Shown here: positions 44,638-54,008 of the stretch, piece by piece
Numbering within the stretch: the first letter of the stretch is position 1
Layout: each line of letters starts with the position of its first letter
Assembly: GCF_947491715.1 (NCBI RefSeq)
Contig: NZ_CANLKR010000022.1
Coordinates: 35,229 to 99,228 of the forward strand
Length of the DNA: 64,000 bases
Source of the DNA: an uncultured Shewanella sp.
GTDB taxonomy: Bacteria > Pseudomonadota > Gammaproteobacteria > Enterobacterales > Shewanellaceae
Direction: 5' to 3'
Position numbers and translations under genes: made by a program
Notes under the pieces: generated by a model
Told to the model about the DNA's origin: nothing
The model's input: the letters and a program-made list of their open reading frames with translations, nothing else
Database searches by the model: none

Positions 44638-45975
44638 TTAGGTGTTTGGCTCACAGGTTTTGGTGGCTAAAATATAACAGGCAATTCCCATCAACATATT
44701 GGTGATAGGAAGGGCTAATAAAAGTCCTTCAACACCATAAATGTAAGAACCCAGAGCCGCGAGTGGTAGCATGAGAAAAAACAGTCTACATACATTGATC
44801 ACTAATGAACTCATGGGCCTATGATAAGCATTGAGGCTAGTTGCCACTAAAATAATCACGCCTAAAAATCCATAAGCGCCGGGTAAAAATTGAATATAAA
44901 AGCTGAGCCAAGCGATCACTTGTGGATCTTCACTAAACAGGCTGGCGATAGGGGTGGCCAACAACATTAAAGGGATATACAGCAAGGTTTGAAAAATAAA
45001 AATAAATTTCAGTGAAAGCATTAAGGCTTGATGAGCTCGCACTTTTTGTCCTGCACCGAGGTTTTGAGCAATAAAAGGCACTAAGCTGGATGACAGTGCC
45101 ATGACCACAATGAGCATCAGTGATTCAAGCCGAGTCCCTGCGCCAAAAGCGGCTACGGCTAAATGATTTTGTCTGGCGAGTATGGCCATTAACAGTGCGT
45201 TGGCAACGGGGTTAAGCAAATTCATTAATGTGGCTGGCTGGGCAATATGGGCCAGTTTTTTCCAGTTCTCTTGATAGCGTTTCATATTAATGCGTGCAAA
45301 TTGTAGCATGCGCTTTTTGATGATCAGCAAATAACCTGATAGTAAAAAAGCAATAAACCAAGCGAGCAAGGTGGCAATGGCCGCACCTTGTATTTCAAGA
45401 CGAGGAAAAGGACCCAGTCCAAAAATCAGTAATGGGTCAAGGATCACATTTATCAGTGCTGCCAATGACATGATCATGGCGGGGGATCGCGTATCCCCTG
45501 TTGAGCGCAATGCCTGATTGCCTATCATGAGTAGAACCAGTAACGGTGCACCTAAGTACCAAGGCAACATATAATCATGAATGTAAGGTAAACTGGCGGG
45601 AGTGGCGCCGAGCAGGCTAAATAATGGCCCAATGGACAGACTGCCTAATATGGCGATGATGCAGATAAGTGCAAAAGTGAGTAATAGAGTATCGTGTAAA
45701 AAGAGCTTGGCTTTTTTGTGATTATTACTGCCTATTAAGCGGCCTAAATTGGTTGAGACACCAGCGCCTATGCCAACCCCTATGCTTGAAACGATTAACG
45801 TAATAGGAAAGGTAAAGCTGATAGCGGCAAGGGCTTGTGTGCCTAATTGACTGATAAAAAATGTATCAACGAGATTAAACCCCAAAATGGTGATAATACC
45901 AATGAGGTTTCCTAGGCTCATTTTTAATAGTACAGGACCAATAGGCTGAGTCAGTAGCCCATGTCTATCATTCAT
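44638..45975 (-). CDS. MATE-family multidrug/metabolite exporter
   Basis: The 445-residue protein has 12 hydrophobic segments in two similar halves, with the MATE features FNLVDTFFISQLGTQALAA near residue 29, LGATPASLPYIHDYM and the second-half FIAQNLGAGQKVRAHQALM. It exchanges Na+ or H+ for cationic or aromatic compounds. No operon partner is seen. The start ATG has only a weak ribosome site. Confidence 0.9.
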   Translation of the reverse strand: MNDRHGLLTQPIGPVLLKMSLGNLIGIITILGFNLVDTFFISQLGTQALAAISFTFPITLIVSSIGVGIGAGVSTNLGRLIGSNNHKKAKLFLHDTLLLTFALICIIAILGSLSIGPLFSLLGATPASLPYIHDYMLPWYLGAPLLVLLMIGNQALRSTGDTRSPAMIMSLAALINVILDPLLIFGLGPFPRLEIQGAAIATLLAWFIAFLLSGYLLIIKKRMLQFARINMKRYQENWKKLAHIAQPATLMNLLNPVANALLMAILARQNHLAVAAFGAGTRLESLMLIVVMALSSSLVPFIAQNLGAGQKVRAHQALMLSLKFIFIFQTLLYIPLMLLATPIASLFSEDPQVIAWLSFYIQFLPGAYGFLGVIILVATSLNAYHRPMSSLVINVCRLFFLMLPLAALGSYIYGVEGLLLALPITNMLMGIACYILATKTCEPNT

Positions 45976-46022
45976 TTAGAAGTCTGTTTAATTCGGTGTG
46001 AAAAGCCGATTCTAACAGGAAC

Positions 46023-46049
46023 TTGGCAAGATTTTAAAAATCTTGCCAA
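46023..46049. promoter_or_regulatory. 27-bp perfect palindrome between MATE and groES
   Basis: TTGGCAAGATTTT is followed after one base by its exact reverse complement. It lies 48 bases above the MATE start and about 30 bases before the groES heat-shock promoter. It could be an operator for the MATE gene, or a hairpin in its leader; an 8-base T-run nearby (46060-46067) would also let it stop antisense transcription. Confidence 0.5.
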
Positions 46050-46077
46050 TAAAAATGCATTTTTTTTCAAAGCCCCC

Positions 46078-46105
46078 CTTGGAAGTGTCTAATTTGACCC
46101 CATAT
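46078..46105 (+). promoter_or_regulatory. Sigma-32 (heat-shock) promoter of groES-groEL
   Basis: CTTGGAA (46078-46084) and CCCCATAT (46098-46105) are separated by 13 bases, which fits the sigma-32 consensus CTTGAAA-N(11-15)-CCCCAT. The groES start is about 95 bases downstream. No CIRCE operator (TTAGCACTC-N9-GAGTGCTAA) is seen, so control is by the sigma factor. Confidence 0.88.
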
Positions 46106-46201
46106 CTCGAACATCAATGGCAGTTTTATGAATGAAACTGCCTAATGTATTTGTTTAAAACCAACAATGATTGTTGGTCAACCTACTAGGAGCATCCATC
46201 G

Positions 46202-46534
46202 ATGAATATTCGTCCTTTACATGATCGTGTCATCATTAAGCGTTCAGAAGTTGAATCAAAGTCAGCTGGCGGTATTGTGCTGACCGGAAGTGCGGCAGAG
46301 CAGTCGAGCCGAGGTGAAATCCTCGCAGTGGGTAATGGCCGTATTCTTGAAAATGGCGACGTGAAGGCGTTAGACGTAAAAGTTGGCGACATCGTTATTT
46401 TTAATGAAGGTTATGGCGTTAAAAAAGAAAAGATTGATGGTGAAGAAGTCCTGATCCTTTCTGAATCAGATCTAATGGCGGTAGTGGGTCAATCCCCCTC
46501 ATTGAAAAACACCCACACCGAACTTAATCCCTAA
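46202..46534 (+). CDS. groS: Co-chaperonin GroES
   Basis: The protein begins MNIRPLHDRVIIKRSEVESK and has the mobile-loop region GGIVLTGSAAEQSSRG and EILAVGNGRI. It caps GroEL. The usual protein ends near LMAVV at about residue 95; here a 14-residue tail, GQSPSLKNTHTELNP, brings it to 110 residues. TAGGAG lies before the start. It is the first gene of the heat-shock operon, 61 bp before groEL. Confidence 0.95.
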   Translation: MNIRPLHDRVIIKRSEVESKSAGGIVLTGSAAEQSSRGEILAVGNGRILENGDVKALDVKVGDIVIFNEGYGVKKEKIDGEEVLILSESDLMAVVGQSPSLKNTHTELNP

Positions 46535-46595
46535 GTCGCCCCAGATTAACTGCGGTACTTAGCTTAAGCATTAAAGAACTTAAAGGATAATCAAA

Positions 46596-48248
46596 ATGAC
46601 AGCAAAAGAAGTTTTATTTAGCAATGACGCTCGCGTAAAAATGTTAAGCGGCGTGAATGTATTGGCGAATGCGGTAAAAGTGACCTTAGGCCCTAAAGGT
46701 CGTAATGTTGTGCTTGATAAAAGCTTTGGCGCGCCACTGATCACCAAAGATGGTGTATCTGTTGCCAAAGAAATCGAACTTGAAGATAAGTTTGAAAACA
46801 TGGGCGCACAAATGGTGAAAGAAGTCGCATCTAAAGCTAATGATGCGGCGGGTGACGGCACAACCACGGCAACGGTTTTAGCACAAGCGATTGTGACTGA
46901 AGGCTTAAAAGCTGTTGCTGCAGGCATGAATCCAATGGATCTTAAGCGTGGTATCGATAAAGCTGTGATTGCGGCGGTATCTGAGCTTAAAACACTATCG
47001 CAAGATTGTGCCGATAGCACAGCCATTGCGCAAGTGGGTACCATTTCTGCTAACTCTGATGAGTCAATCGGTGAAATCATTGCGACCGCTATGGAGCGTG
47101 TGGGCAAAGAAGGTGTGATCACAGTCGAAGAAGGTCAAGCACTTGAAAATGAGCTAGACGTTGTTGAAGGTATGCAGTTTGACCGTGGTTACCTATCACC
47201 TTACTTCATCAACAAGCCAGAAACCGGCAGTGTTGAGCTAGAAAACCCATACATTTTGCTGGTTGATAAGAAAATTTCTAACATCCGTGAGTTATTGCCT
47301 ATCCTTGAAGGTTTGGCAAAAACAGGTAAGCCACTGCTTATCATCGCTGAAGATGTTGAAGGTGAAGCATTAGCGACATTAGTCGTTAACAACATGCGTG
47401 GCATCGTTAAAGTTGCGGCTGTTAAAGCGCCTGGTTTTGGCGATCGTCGTAAGGCGATGCTACAAGATATCGCTATTCTAACGGGCGGTACTGTGATTGC
47501 TGAAGAAATTGGTCTAGAGCTTGAAAAAGCGGCATTAGAAGACTTAGGCAGTGCAAAACGCGTCCTTATTACTAAAGATGATACGACTATCATTGACGGT
47601 GTGGGCGAAGAAGAGCAAATTCAGTCACGCGTCACGCAAATTAAATTACAAGCGGAAGAGTCGACGTCTGACTACGATAAAGAAAAACTGCAAGAGCGTA
47701 TGGCCAAATTGGCTGGTGGTGTGGCGGTTATCAAAGTCGGCGCGGCAACTGAAGTTGAAATGAAAGAGAAAAAAGCCCGCGTAGAAGATGCATTGCATGC
47801 AACACGCGCAGCAGTTGAAGAAGGTGTGGTAGCTGGTGGTGGTGTTGCATTGGTTCGCGCAGCAAGCAAGATTGGTGAGCTTGATGTGATTAACGAAGAT
47901 CAAAAACACGGTATCGTGATTGCCCTTCGTGCCATGGAAGCACCACTGCGTCAAATCGCGGCAAATGCGGGCGAAGAAGCATCAGTTGTGGCGAACAACG
48001 TTAAAAACGGTAGCGGTAACTATGGTTACAATGCCGGTAATGACACTTACGGTGACATGTTAGAAATGGGTATTTTGGACCCAACTAAAGTGACCCGTAG
48101 TGCATTACAGTTTGCAGCATCGGTTGCAGGACTAATGATCACAACAGAAGCTATGGTTGGCGAAGTGGCTCAAGAAGCACCTGCAGCGCCAGATATGGGC
48201 GGCATGGGTGGAATGGGCGGTATGGGTGGTATGGGCGGCATGATGTAA
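46596..48248 (+). CDS. groL: Chaperonin GroEL
   Basis: The 550-residue chaperonin has the ATP site GDGTTTATVLAQ, the apical segment DRGYLSPYFINKPETG and the C-terminal repeat GGMGGMGGMGGMGGMM. It folds proteins within the GroES-capped cavity. It is co-transcribed with groES, and two hairpins end the operon downstream. Confidence 0.98.
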   Translation: MTAKEVLFSNDARVKMLSGVNVLANAVKVTLGPKGRNVVLDKSFGAPLITKDGVSVAKEIELEDKFENMGAQMVKEVASKANDAAGDGTTTATVLAQAIVTEGLKAVAAGMNPMDLKRGIDKAVIAAVSELKTLSQDCADSTAIAQVGTISANSDESIGEIIATAMERVGKEGVITVEEGQALENELDVVEGMQFDRGYLSPYFINKPETGSVELENPYILLVDKKISNIRELLPILEGLAKTGKPLLIIAEDVEGEALATLVVNNMRGIVKVAAVKAPGFGDRRKAMLQDIAILTGGTVIAEEIGLELEKAALEDLGSAKRVLITKDDTTIIDGVGEEEQIQSRVTQIKLQAEESTSDYDKEKLQERMAKLAGGVAVIKVGAATEVEMKEKKARVEDALHATRAAVEEGVVAGGGVALVRAASKIGELDVINEDQKHGIVIALRAMEAPLRQIAANAGEEASVVANNVKNGSGNYGYNAGNDTYGDMLEMGILDPTKVTRSALQFAASVAGLMITTEAMVGEVAQEAPAAPDMGGMGGMGGMGGMGGMM

Positions 48249-48368
48249 ATCATGTTGGTCTAAGCACTTAATAACGGCGTTATGATTGCGCTCGCATAAG
48301 AAACACTATGCGTCGCTTATCAAGCCTTATTCTTAAGCGCTTACCCTACGCATTATCGTTAAGATAGT

Positions 48369-48400
48369 AAAAGCCCGAATAGTAATATTCGGGCTTTTTT
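48369..48400 (+). terminator. groES-groEL terminator 1
   Basis: AAAAGCCCGAATA and its near-complement form a stem around GTA, followed by a T-run. Confidence 0.9.
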
Positions 48401-48438
48401 GCTGTTTCAGATTGGCTTGGTTAACCCAAGCTGATAAG

Positions 48439-48474
48439 AAAACCTCGATATTTTTGAAGTATCGAGGTTTTTTT
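48439..48474 (+). terminator. groES-groEL terminator 2
   Basis: AACCTCGATA and TATCGAGGTT pair around TTTTTGAAG, followed by T7. It lies 40 bases after the first terminator. Confidence 0.85.
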
Positions 48475-48926
48475 GTGTGTGGGGTTATCAGTATTATCAC
48501 CTTGTAAGTTGTCATTTCTATCGCAGGTATTTTATTCAATCAAAATAAGGCCGTGGATTCCCATCCAAATTTTCCCAAAAGGGGATAGACAGTGATTTCC
48601 TCTTGAATAACCTTTGTAGTTGAGTACCTCATCATTTTATTCACCGTCATCATTATCGGCTCATATTCGTCATTTGATGTTTAGGGTTAACGAATGTCGT
48701 GATGATAAGGATGTTAAAGAACGACCTGACTCAATTAAGGCTCTTGTGTGATGTGGTTGCATTGAATGACACGCTGAGTTTTTCGCTTTTACCATCAGAA
48801 TGGCATACTCTTGCCGCGATAGTTTTTAGTATATTTTATTCTGTGCTTTTTTGAGGTACTTGTTAGCGGGTTATTTTAATAAGGTCTGATAATTTGTTTG
48901 TGAATTAAAGGTATTATGGCATTAAA
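48475..48926 (+). other. Gap after groEL; one 50-codon open frame
   Basis: An open frame at 48702-48854 reads MIRMLKNDLTQLRLLCDVVA and later LPSEWHTLAAIVFSIFYSVLF, with a hydrophobic end and AAGG just before its second ATG. It could be a small membrane protein but nothing else supports it. No other feature is seen. Confidence 0.35.
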
Positions 48927-48957
48927 TGCCTTATATCGTTTTATGCGATATAAGGCA
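48927..48957 (-). terminator. Terminator of the glycine-rich/lectin gene
   Basis: TGCCTTATATCG and its exact complement enclose TTTTATG, 17 bases past the stop of the minus-strand gene; T-rich DNA follows on that strand. Confidence 0.75.
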
Positions 48958-48973
48958 CTCATGATAAAAGTTA

Positions 48974-50302
48974 TTATAAATCCCATTCAAACAATTCAGT
49001 TGCAACAGCACAAAGAGATGTACTCACCCGTGAACCACTATTGTTACTGTCGCGTTTTAGGCAGCGGTGATATCCATCATAGTGCATAAATCTTAAGTGT
49101 CCTGTATTGTTCATATACTGCCAGGAATAGAAAAAATTAGATGCACTTTTTTGACAATTCTGTAGGATTATATTACCAAAAACAGAGGCTAGGCAAAGAT
49201 CGGGCCGAGCGGAATTTAGCATTCTTCCTGATGACTTATCATGGATCCAAACGTTATTAGCATTGGCACTACAATGTTGTACATAATGAATTTCTTCTCC
49301 ATCTTCTAATGGACCGTTTACTTGCAGGCAGGCGTTTTGATCCGCTCCATAGATGATGACTTCTTGGCATGGCTGGCCAGAGCAGCTAAGTGGGGCCGTT
49401 ATGATTACACTTCCGGAAGCATTTGGATTTGATGCTGGCATTAACTCGGTGTTTGTTGATGCGTATCCTATAGCATAACTTCCTCCACCTCCCCCACCAC
49501 TGGGATTATTTGCTCCCCCACCTCCACCATAGCCATTTCCTCCATCTGTACTGCCATCACCACCTTTTCCTGTATATCCATTTGTGCCTGCAGGTGCACC
49601 TGCTCCTCCTTGTCCTAGGCCATTAGGATTGCCTCCTCGTCCAACTGTTTCACCTTTTTTTTGAACACCATCTAATCCAGCTGCACTACCACCGAAGGCT
49701 ACCCCTCCTTTTCCACCAGTTCCTCCATCAGTAGAGTTCCAGTCGCCACTGTATTTTTTCGCATTGCCACCTCTTCCCCCTCCACCAGCAACGAGAAGAT
49801 AGGTATCATCTGCACTGACAATTGTAGCCTGGCCAGAGCCTCCTGCTATAGATATGGTTAAGGGATTGGGTAGCGCGCTGACAAGTTGGTAAGTTCGCGC
49901 TTCGCCTCCGTTTCCTCCACTACCACCATCGCCGTTAAAAGCTGCATCATTTCCCTGCGCCCCCTTAGCACCAAATGCCTGTATAATGACAACATCATGA
50001 TCGGCGATCCCTAACTCATTAATATCAAATTGTAGGGATTGTGTTGTAGTACAGACGAGTGCATTATTGTTGATACTTTCATTGAAGCCTTCGGGGCAGG
50101 AGTTTATGCTTGAAAAAGCGGTATTAGAGAATGTTGCTGTGATATAAGTTAAGCCCATTAAGCATGCTATTTTTGAGTATGAACGCCGCTTTTCTTTACT
50201 CATGAATAACAGGCTTTCGCTGATACTCAGCTGAGAAACAAAATAATAAAATATCTTATTTTTTATTTCATGCTGGATCTTTTTCCAATTAAATAAATGC
50301 AT
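48974..50302 (-). CDS. Secreted glycine-rich protein with C-terminal ricin-type lectin domain
   Basis: The ATG at 50302 has GGAGATA at 7 bases and is preferred over one at 50203 and over an open frame to 50338. Before the signal-like hydrophobic stretch (SKIACLMGLTYITATFSNTAFS) there are about 45 extra residues, an unusually long leader. Residues about 85-310 are a Gly-rich domain with GGSGGNGGE, AGGGGRGGNAKK and GGGGGGSYAIG, of the type found in some surface proteins. The last 120 residues resemble a ricin B-type lectin (NACLQVNGPLEDGEEIHYVQ, then SSGRMLNSARPDLCLA, then LKRDSNNSGSRVS). It may bind sugars outside the cell. It stands in an accessory, AT-rich neighbourhood. Confidence 0.7.
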   Translation of the reverse strand: MHLFNWKKIQHEIKNKIFYYFVSQLSISESLLFMSKEKRRSYSKIACLMGLTYITATFSNTAFSSINSCPEGFNESINNNALVCTTTQSLQFDINELGIADHDVVIIQAFGAKGAQGNDAAFNGDGGSGGNGGEARTYQLVSALPNPLTISIAGGSGQATIVSADDTYLLVAGGGGRGGNAKKYSGDWNSTDGGTGGKGGVAFGGSAAGLDGVQKKGETVGRGGNPNGLGQGGAGAPAGTNGYTGKGGDGSTDGGNGYGGGGGANNPSGGGGGGSYAIGYASTNTELMPASNPNASGSVIITAPLSCSGQPCQEVIIYGADQNACLQVNGPLEDGEEIHYVQHCSANANNVWIHDKSSGRMLNSARPDLCLASVFGNIILQNCQKSASNFFYSWQYMNNTGHLRFMHYDGYHRCLKRDSNNSGSRVSTSLCAVATELFEWDL

Positions 50303-50971
50303 AGTATATCTCCAAACATTATACAGAATAAAAAACATAACGTTAAATCCTGAATTTAGATTTACCTGATAGTTACTTTTGAATAACGATATGTTAGCTT
50401 GTTATCAGGCATTAAATAAGTTAGTAGAAATATTGTTTTACAATTGTTTAACTGATGGGCGTTTGAATGTTACATCGAAAATTCATTTTTTTTCTTTCAA
50501 TCATTTTTTTTAAATTTTTATTTATTTATGTAAAAATTATTCAGTAGCATATTGGTTTTATTTATTCTTACCTGTGTTTTTTCACTTTATAAACTTGTTT
50601 TATTTAGTTTTTTATTAATTATATTTTATTACAATTATATTTCATTTTATACTTTCAATTTTTTGGGTTTTTTGTTTTAACAATTCAATGATGCTGATTA
50701 AATGATTAAGCACCTGTATTAAATTGATATTTATATATTGTGTTTTTCATTAATGATTATATGATCAAATAATTGTTTTTTTATAGTTTGTTATAATCGT
50801 TAAGTTTATTTAATCTTTTTCAATAAAATAAATATCACGATTAAATTTAATTAATTTTTGTTTTTTCCTAAATTCATATAATAAGTGCAACATTCATGGA
50901 TAATCAGATGAGGAGAAGCCAACTGCAGGTAGTGGTATGCTTTTCATCGACAAAATCAAAGCAGTATTACC
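50303..50971. other. Very AT-rich gap without genes
   Basis: These 670 bases are dominated by A/T runs (for example 50490-50680 and 50800-50880) and hold no open frame of note. Such DNA is a typical target of xenogeneic silencers and of insertion, and the transposase relic begins right after it. The promoter of the lectin gene should be near 50330-50400. Confidence 0.5.
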
Positions 50972-51472
50972 ATGAGCTACCAACAGTTGACTGAAGGTAA
51001 AAGATATCAAATTTCTGCCTTACTTGCAGAAGGTTATTCAAAAGCGTCCATTGCCCGAGCATTATGTTTTCACCCAGCAACAATTGGACGGGAATTAATG
51101 AGAAATAGCACGGAAAAAGGTTATCTCCCTGAGCAAGCACAACAAATCGCAGTAGACAGAAAGAAATCAGCAGCGAAATACACCGTAAGCCAAGACGCTG
51201 TGATGTTTACAGAGTTGATGCTTGAGCACCAATGGAGTCCAGAGCAAATTAGTTATATTGCCAATAAGATAGATATTTCTGTCTCGCATGAATGGATTTA
51301 TCAATATGTTGCTCAGGATAAAGCCAATGGTGGAACGCTTTACACGCACCTTAGGCAAGGACATAAAAAGTACCGTAAAGGAAAGTATAAAAAACGCCGC
51401 AGTCCGATAGTGCGATTAACTGTGCGATTAACTGAGCCACCCATTGCGATTAACCAAGCCACCCATTGTTAA
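50972..51472 (+). pseudogene. Truncated IS30-family transposase
   Basis: MSYQQLTEGKRYQISALLAE starts the IS30-type N-terminal helix-turn-helix (KASIARALCFHPATIGREL), and WSPEQISYIANKIDISVSHEWIYQYV is the second HTH region. At YKKRRSPI the homology ends; the catalytic DDE core is missing and the last 24 residues come from a short repeat array. The element cannot move. No flanking inverted repeat was found. Confidence 0.85.
51412..51468 (+). repeat. Interlocked short repeats at the truncation point of the IS30 gene
   Basis: GCGATTAAC occurs at 51412, 51424 and 51446, and AGCCACCCATTG at 51435 and 51457. Such alternating short repeats resemble the multiple terminal repeats of IS21-type elements, so they may mark the end of a second, lost element that cut the transposase. 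Confidence 0.6.
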
Positions 51473-51487
51473 TTCCCTCGTTAAACT

Positions 51488-51586
51488 GGCATTGTTATTT
51501 TCTGCTTGCCTGAAGTTGAGCAATATGATGCTGCACGTATTAAAGCGATTCGTGAACAAATGTATGTGAGTCAAACACTGGCCTAA
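51488..51586 (+). pseudogene. Scrap of an antitoxin-like helix-turn-helix gene
   Basis: A frame with no start reads LPEVEQYDAARIKAIREQMY and VSQTLA before TAA. The pattern KAIREQMxVSQTxxA is the first helix pair of HigA/NadS-type antitoxins or XRE regulators. Only about 25 residues remain, so it is a remnant at best. Confidence 0.4.
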
Positions 51587-51725
51587 ACAAGAAGTGCTGT
51601 TTACCCCTATTTGTATAAGCCCATCTAATTTAGCTATAAGGCTTTCTTTACGATTAAGATAAGAAGCTTAATCGCAAAGAAAGATAACTTTTTTATGGAT
51701 AAATTCTGATGGGTTAATTTATATA

Positions 51726-52784
51726 TTATTCACTAGGTTCAATGATGACCTCGGCTTCAATGCGGCGATTGGCTTCATTTGCAATGGGTGAATGTCCTAG
51801 AATGAGAGGTTGAGAAAACCCATAGCCTATTGAGGTGATCCGAGCGGGATCAATATTAAATTTCAAAACTAATAGCGCCTCAACGGCCTCTGCACGGCGG
51901 GTTGACAATGACAGATTGTATTTAGCCGAACCAATGCGTGAAGCGTGACCGGATATGGTGACCTTGCTATTGGGATTTGCTTTCATAAAATCAGCAACTT
52001 TTTTGATATCTTGATAAGCGGTTTCGTTAATGACTGTCGAGTCATGATCAAATTTTGAATCAATATCAAATCGATGCGGCGTATTCACTAAAGGGGGGGT
52101 ATTATTAGCAACCTTATCGACTTTGACGGCTTGAGTCACTGTTGCTGTGGGAGTGGGTAGGTTTTTTGCTTTACTGCCAAAACGGTAACTGAGTTTAATG
52201 CCCCAGTAATTATTTTCTAGATCGTAGAAATTGTTTTGAGTCGGATTTAAGTCTTGGTAATGCCGATAAACAGCCGAGAGCATAATGTTTTCAGTAATAT
52301 TAAAACCAACTCCTGCGCCAATATAAGGCGTGTAATCGGTATGATTACCTGCTTCGCTATTACCATAAATGTTACCCCATTGATTGGTGATTTTTGAATC
52401 ATATCGCATTGCACCGATTTCAGCATTGATATTCCAGCGTTCAGCGAAGGGATAATAACCAATTAGGCCCAATGTGACCCCTTTGGTGTCTATGCTGCCA
52501 TAATCATTGAGTTCACCGTTGAAATGGGTCCAATTGGCTTGACCTAAATCTCGATAACCTAGCTCCAGTCCGATATATTGATTGAACATATAGCCTGTGA
52601 ATAGTTCCCAGCCATATGGGGTATTGTCATCGCAGGATGAGGTGGCACTCTTGTCACATTGAACTTGATAATCGTTAATACCCGTACCTGCACCAATATA
52701 CCAAGGACTCATTTCTGTATCAGCAGATGCGGAAAATGAAATGACAGAGGTGAGTAATGTTGACAGTAATATTTTATTTTTCAT
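51726..52784 (-). CDS. OmpA-family outer membrane protein
   Basis: After a signal peptide (ending SASA-D) residues about 25-205 form an eight-strand OmpA-like barrel (WYIGAGTGINDYQ, then GLELGYRDLGQANW, then NYWGIKLSYRFG). The C-terminal domain from about 245 has the peptidoglycan-binding pattern: TISGHASRIGSAKYNLSLST followed by RRAEAV, then ITSIGYGFSQPL and NRRIEAEV. It ties outer membrane to cell wall. Length (352) is normal. It is followed on the plus strand by a long AT-rich gap. Confidence 0.93.
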   Translation of the reverse strand: MKNKILLSTLLTSVISFSASADTEMSPWYIGAGTGINDYQVQCDKSATSSCDDNTPYGWELFTGYMFNQYIGLELGYRDLGQANWTHFNGELNDYGSIDTKGVTLGLIGYYPFAERWNINAEIGAMRYDSKITNQWGNIYGNSEAGNHTDYTPYIGAGVGFNITENIMLSAVYRHYQDLNPTQNNFYDLENNYWGIKLSYRFGSKAKNLPTPTATVTQAVKVDKVANNTPPLVNTPHRFDIDSKFDHDSTVINETAYQDIKKVADFMKANPNSKVTISGHASRIGSAKYNLSLSTRRAEAVEALLVLKFNIDPARITSIGYGFSQPLILGHSPIANEANRRIEAEVIIEPSE

Positions 52785-53408
52785 ACAACCCTTTAATGTT
52801 TTTTTTAGTATGTCGATAGATAAACTAAAGAAAGCAATGAGGAGATAAAATCAGGTGTAATACTTAGGTCTTATTAAAAGGGCTTTGTTTTTGAATAGGG
52901 TTTTACATTTTTAACTCATGTTAACAGTAAAGAGAGGTATGATAAGCAACAATAAAAACTTAAAAAATACAGGTTATTAATAAGGTAGTCTGGTTTTGAA
53001 TGGGCGAGTTGATAAGTACAAACTCGAAAATTTTAGTCTTTTATGCACAATCATTAATTAAGTCTGCTTTGAAGGATAATCTTGTATTGTATATGAAGTT
53101 ATTTATGCTAAAAATGAGAGGTTAAATCGTTCAAGTTAACCTTTTAAGTATAACGTTTTTATTGTGTTAATATTTTTGTGAGTATTTTAAATAAACTAAA
53201 GAAGAAAAAAGTCGGTGTAATCACCAGCTTTTATCCATTAATGAATGTGTTAACATTTCTTATTTATAGCTTTCTATAAGCTGAACTAATGAGTAAAAGC
53301 GTAATAAAAGTAGCTATTTTACTTAATTTGAGCTGAAAGGGACTTTCTTCTGTCATATTGCCACATTATAGTGCTGCCATCAGTTCATTCATCCCGTTAA
53401 TTTAAAAA
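52785..53408. other. Divergent gap between the OmpA-like and LysE-like genes
   Basis: No gene or RNA was recognised in these 620 AT-rich bases. Both flanking genes point outward, so both promoters should lie here. Confidence 0.45.
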
Positions 53409-54008
53409 ATGACCCTCACTTTATTAACCAGTATTGCTGTTTTTGCTTTTTTTTATGTCATTACGCCGGGCCCAAGTAATATTACCTTGATGTCATCGGG
53501 CGTTAATTTTGGTTTTAGACGCAGTTGTCCACAATTATTGGGTATTGTCGTGGGCTTCCCTTCACTAGTATTAGTGACGGGCTTGGGGTTAAGTGGTTTT
53601 TTTCATGAATACCCAGTGGTACAAATGACAATAAAATACTTAGGGATAGCTTACCTGTTATACCTTTCATGGTGTATCGCCATGAGCCATACAAAAGTGG
53701 ATGCAAAGAACACAGTGAAGCCTTTTGGTTTTATTCAGTCAGCGTCATTACAATGGGTAAACCCAAAGGCATGGGTTGCGGCATTAACCGCTATTGCAAC
53801 TTTTACTTCTAGTGCTCAGACGATGAATAAACAAGTACTCGTCATTGCAATTGTCTTTTTACTGGTGACATTACCTTGTGCTTTGCTGTGGCTTTATTCG
53901 GGGAAAGTATTACAGCCCTTGCTGAAAAACCCTGTTTATCAAAATAAATTTAACTATATCATGGCTGGGCTGTTAGTGACGGCCATTATTCCAATGCTGA
54001 GTGTGTAG
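53409..54008 (+). CDS. LysE/RhtB-family amino-acid exporter
   Basis: The 199-residue protein has five or six hydrophobic helices and the family opening YVITPGPSNITLMSSGVNFG, followed by the WVNPKAW segment. These proteins pump amino acids or their derivatives out across the inner membrane. The substrate cannot be told. The start ATG has only a weak upstream site. Confidence 0.9.
   Translation: MTLTLLTSIAVFAFFYVITPGPSNITLMSSGVNFGFRRSCPQLLGIVVGFPSLVLVTGLGLSGFFHEYPVVQMTIKYLGIAYLLYLSWCIAMSHTKVDAKNTVKPFGFIQSASLQWVNPKAWVAALTAIATFTSSAQTMNKQVLVIAIVFLLVTLPCALLWLYSGKVLQPLLKNPVYQNKFNYIMAGLLVTAIIPMLSV

Noticed and set aside
46078..46202. CIRCE operator upstream of groES
   Set aside because: No TTAGCACTC/GAGTGCTAA dyad is present; the sigma-32 promoter explains regulation.
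46580..47122. 180-residue frame opposite groEL
   Set aside because: Shadow of groEL; the Ala/Ser-rich composition is typical of the reverse frame of a strongly coding gene.
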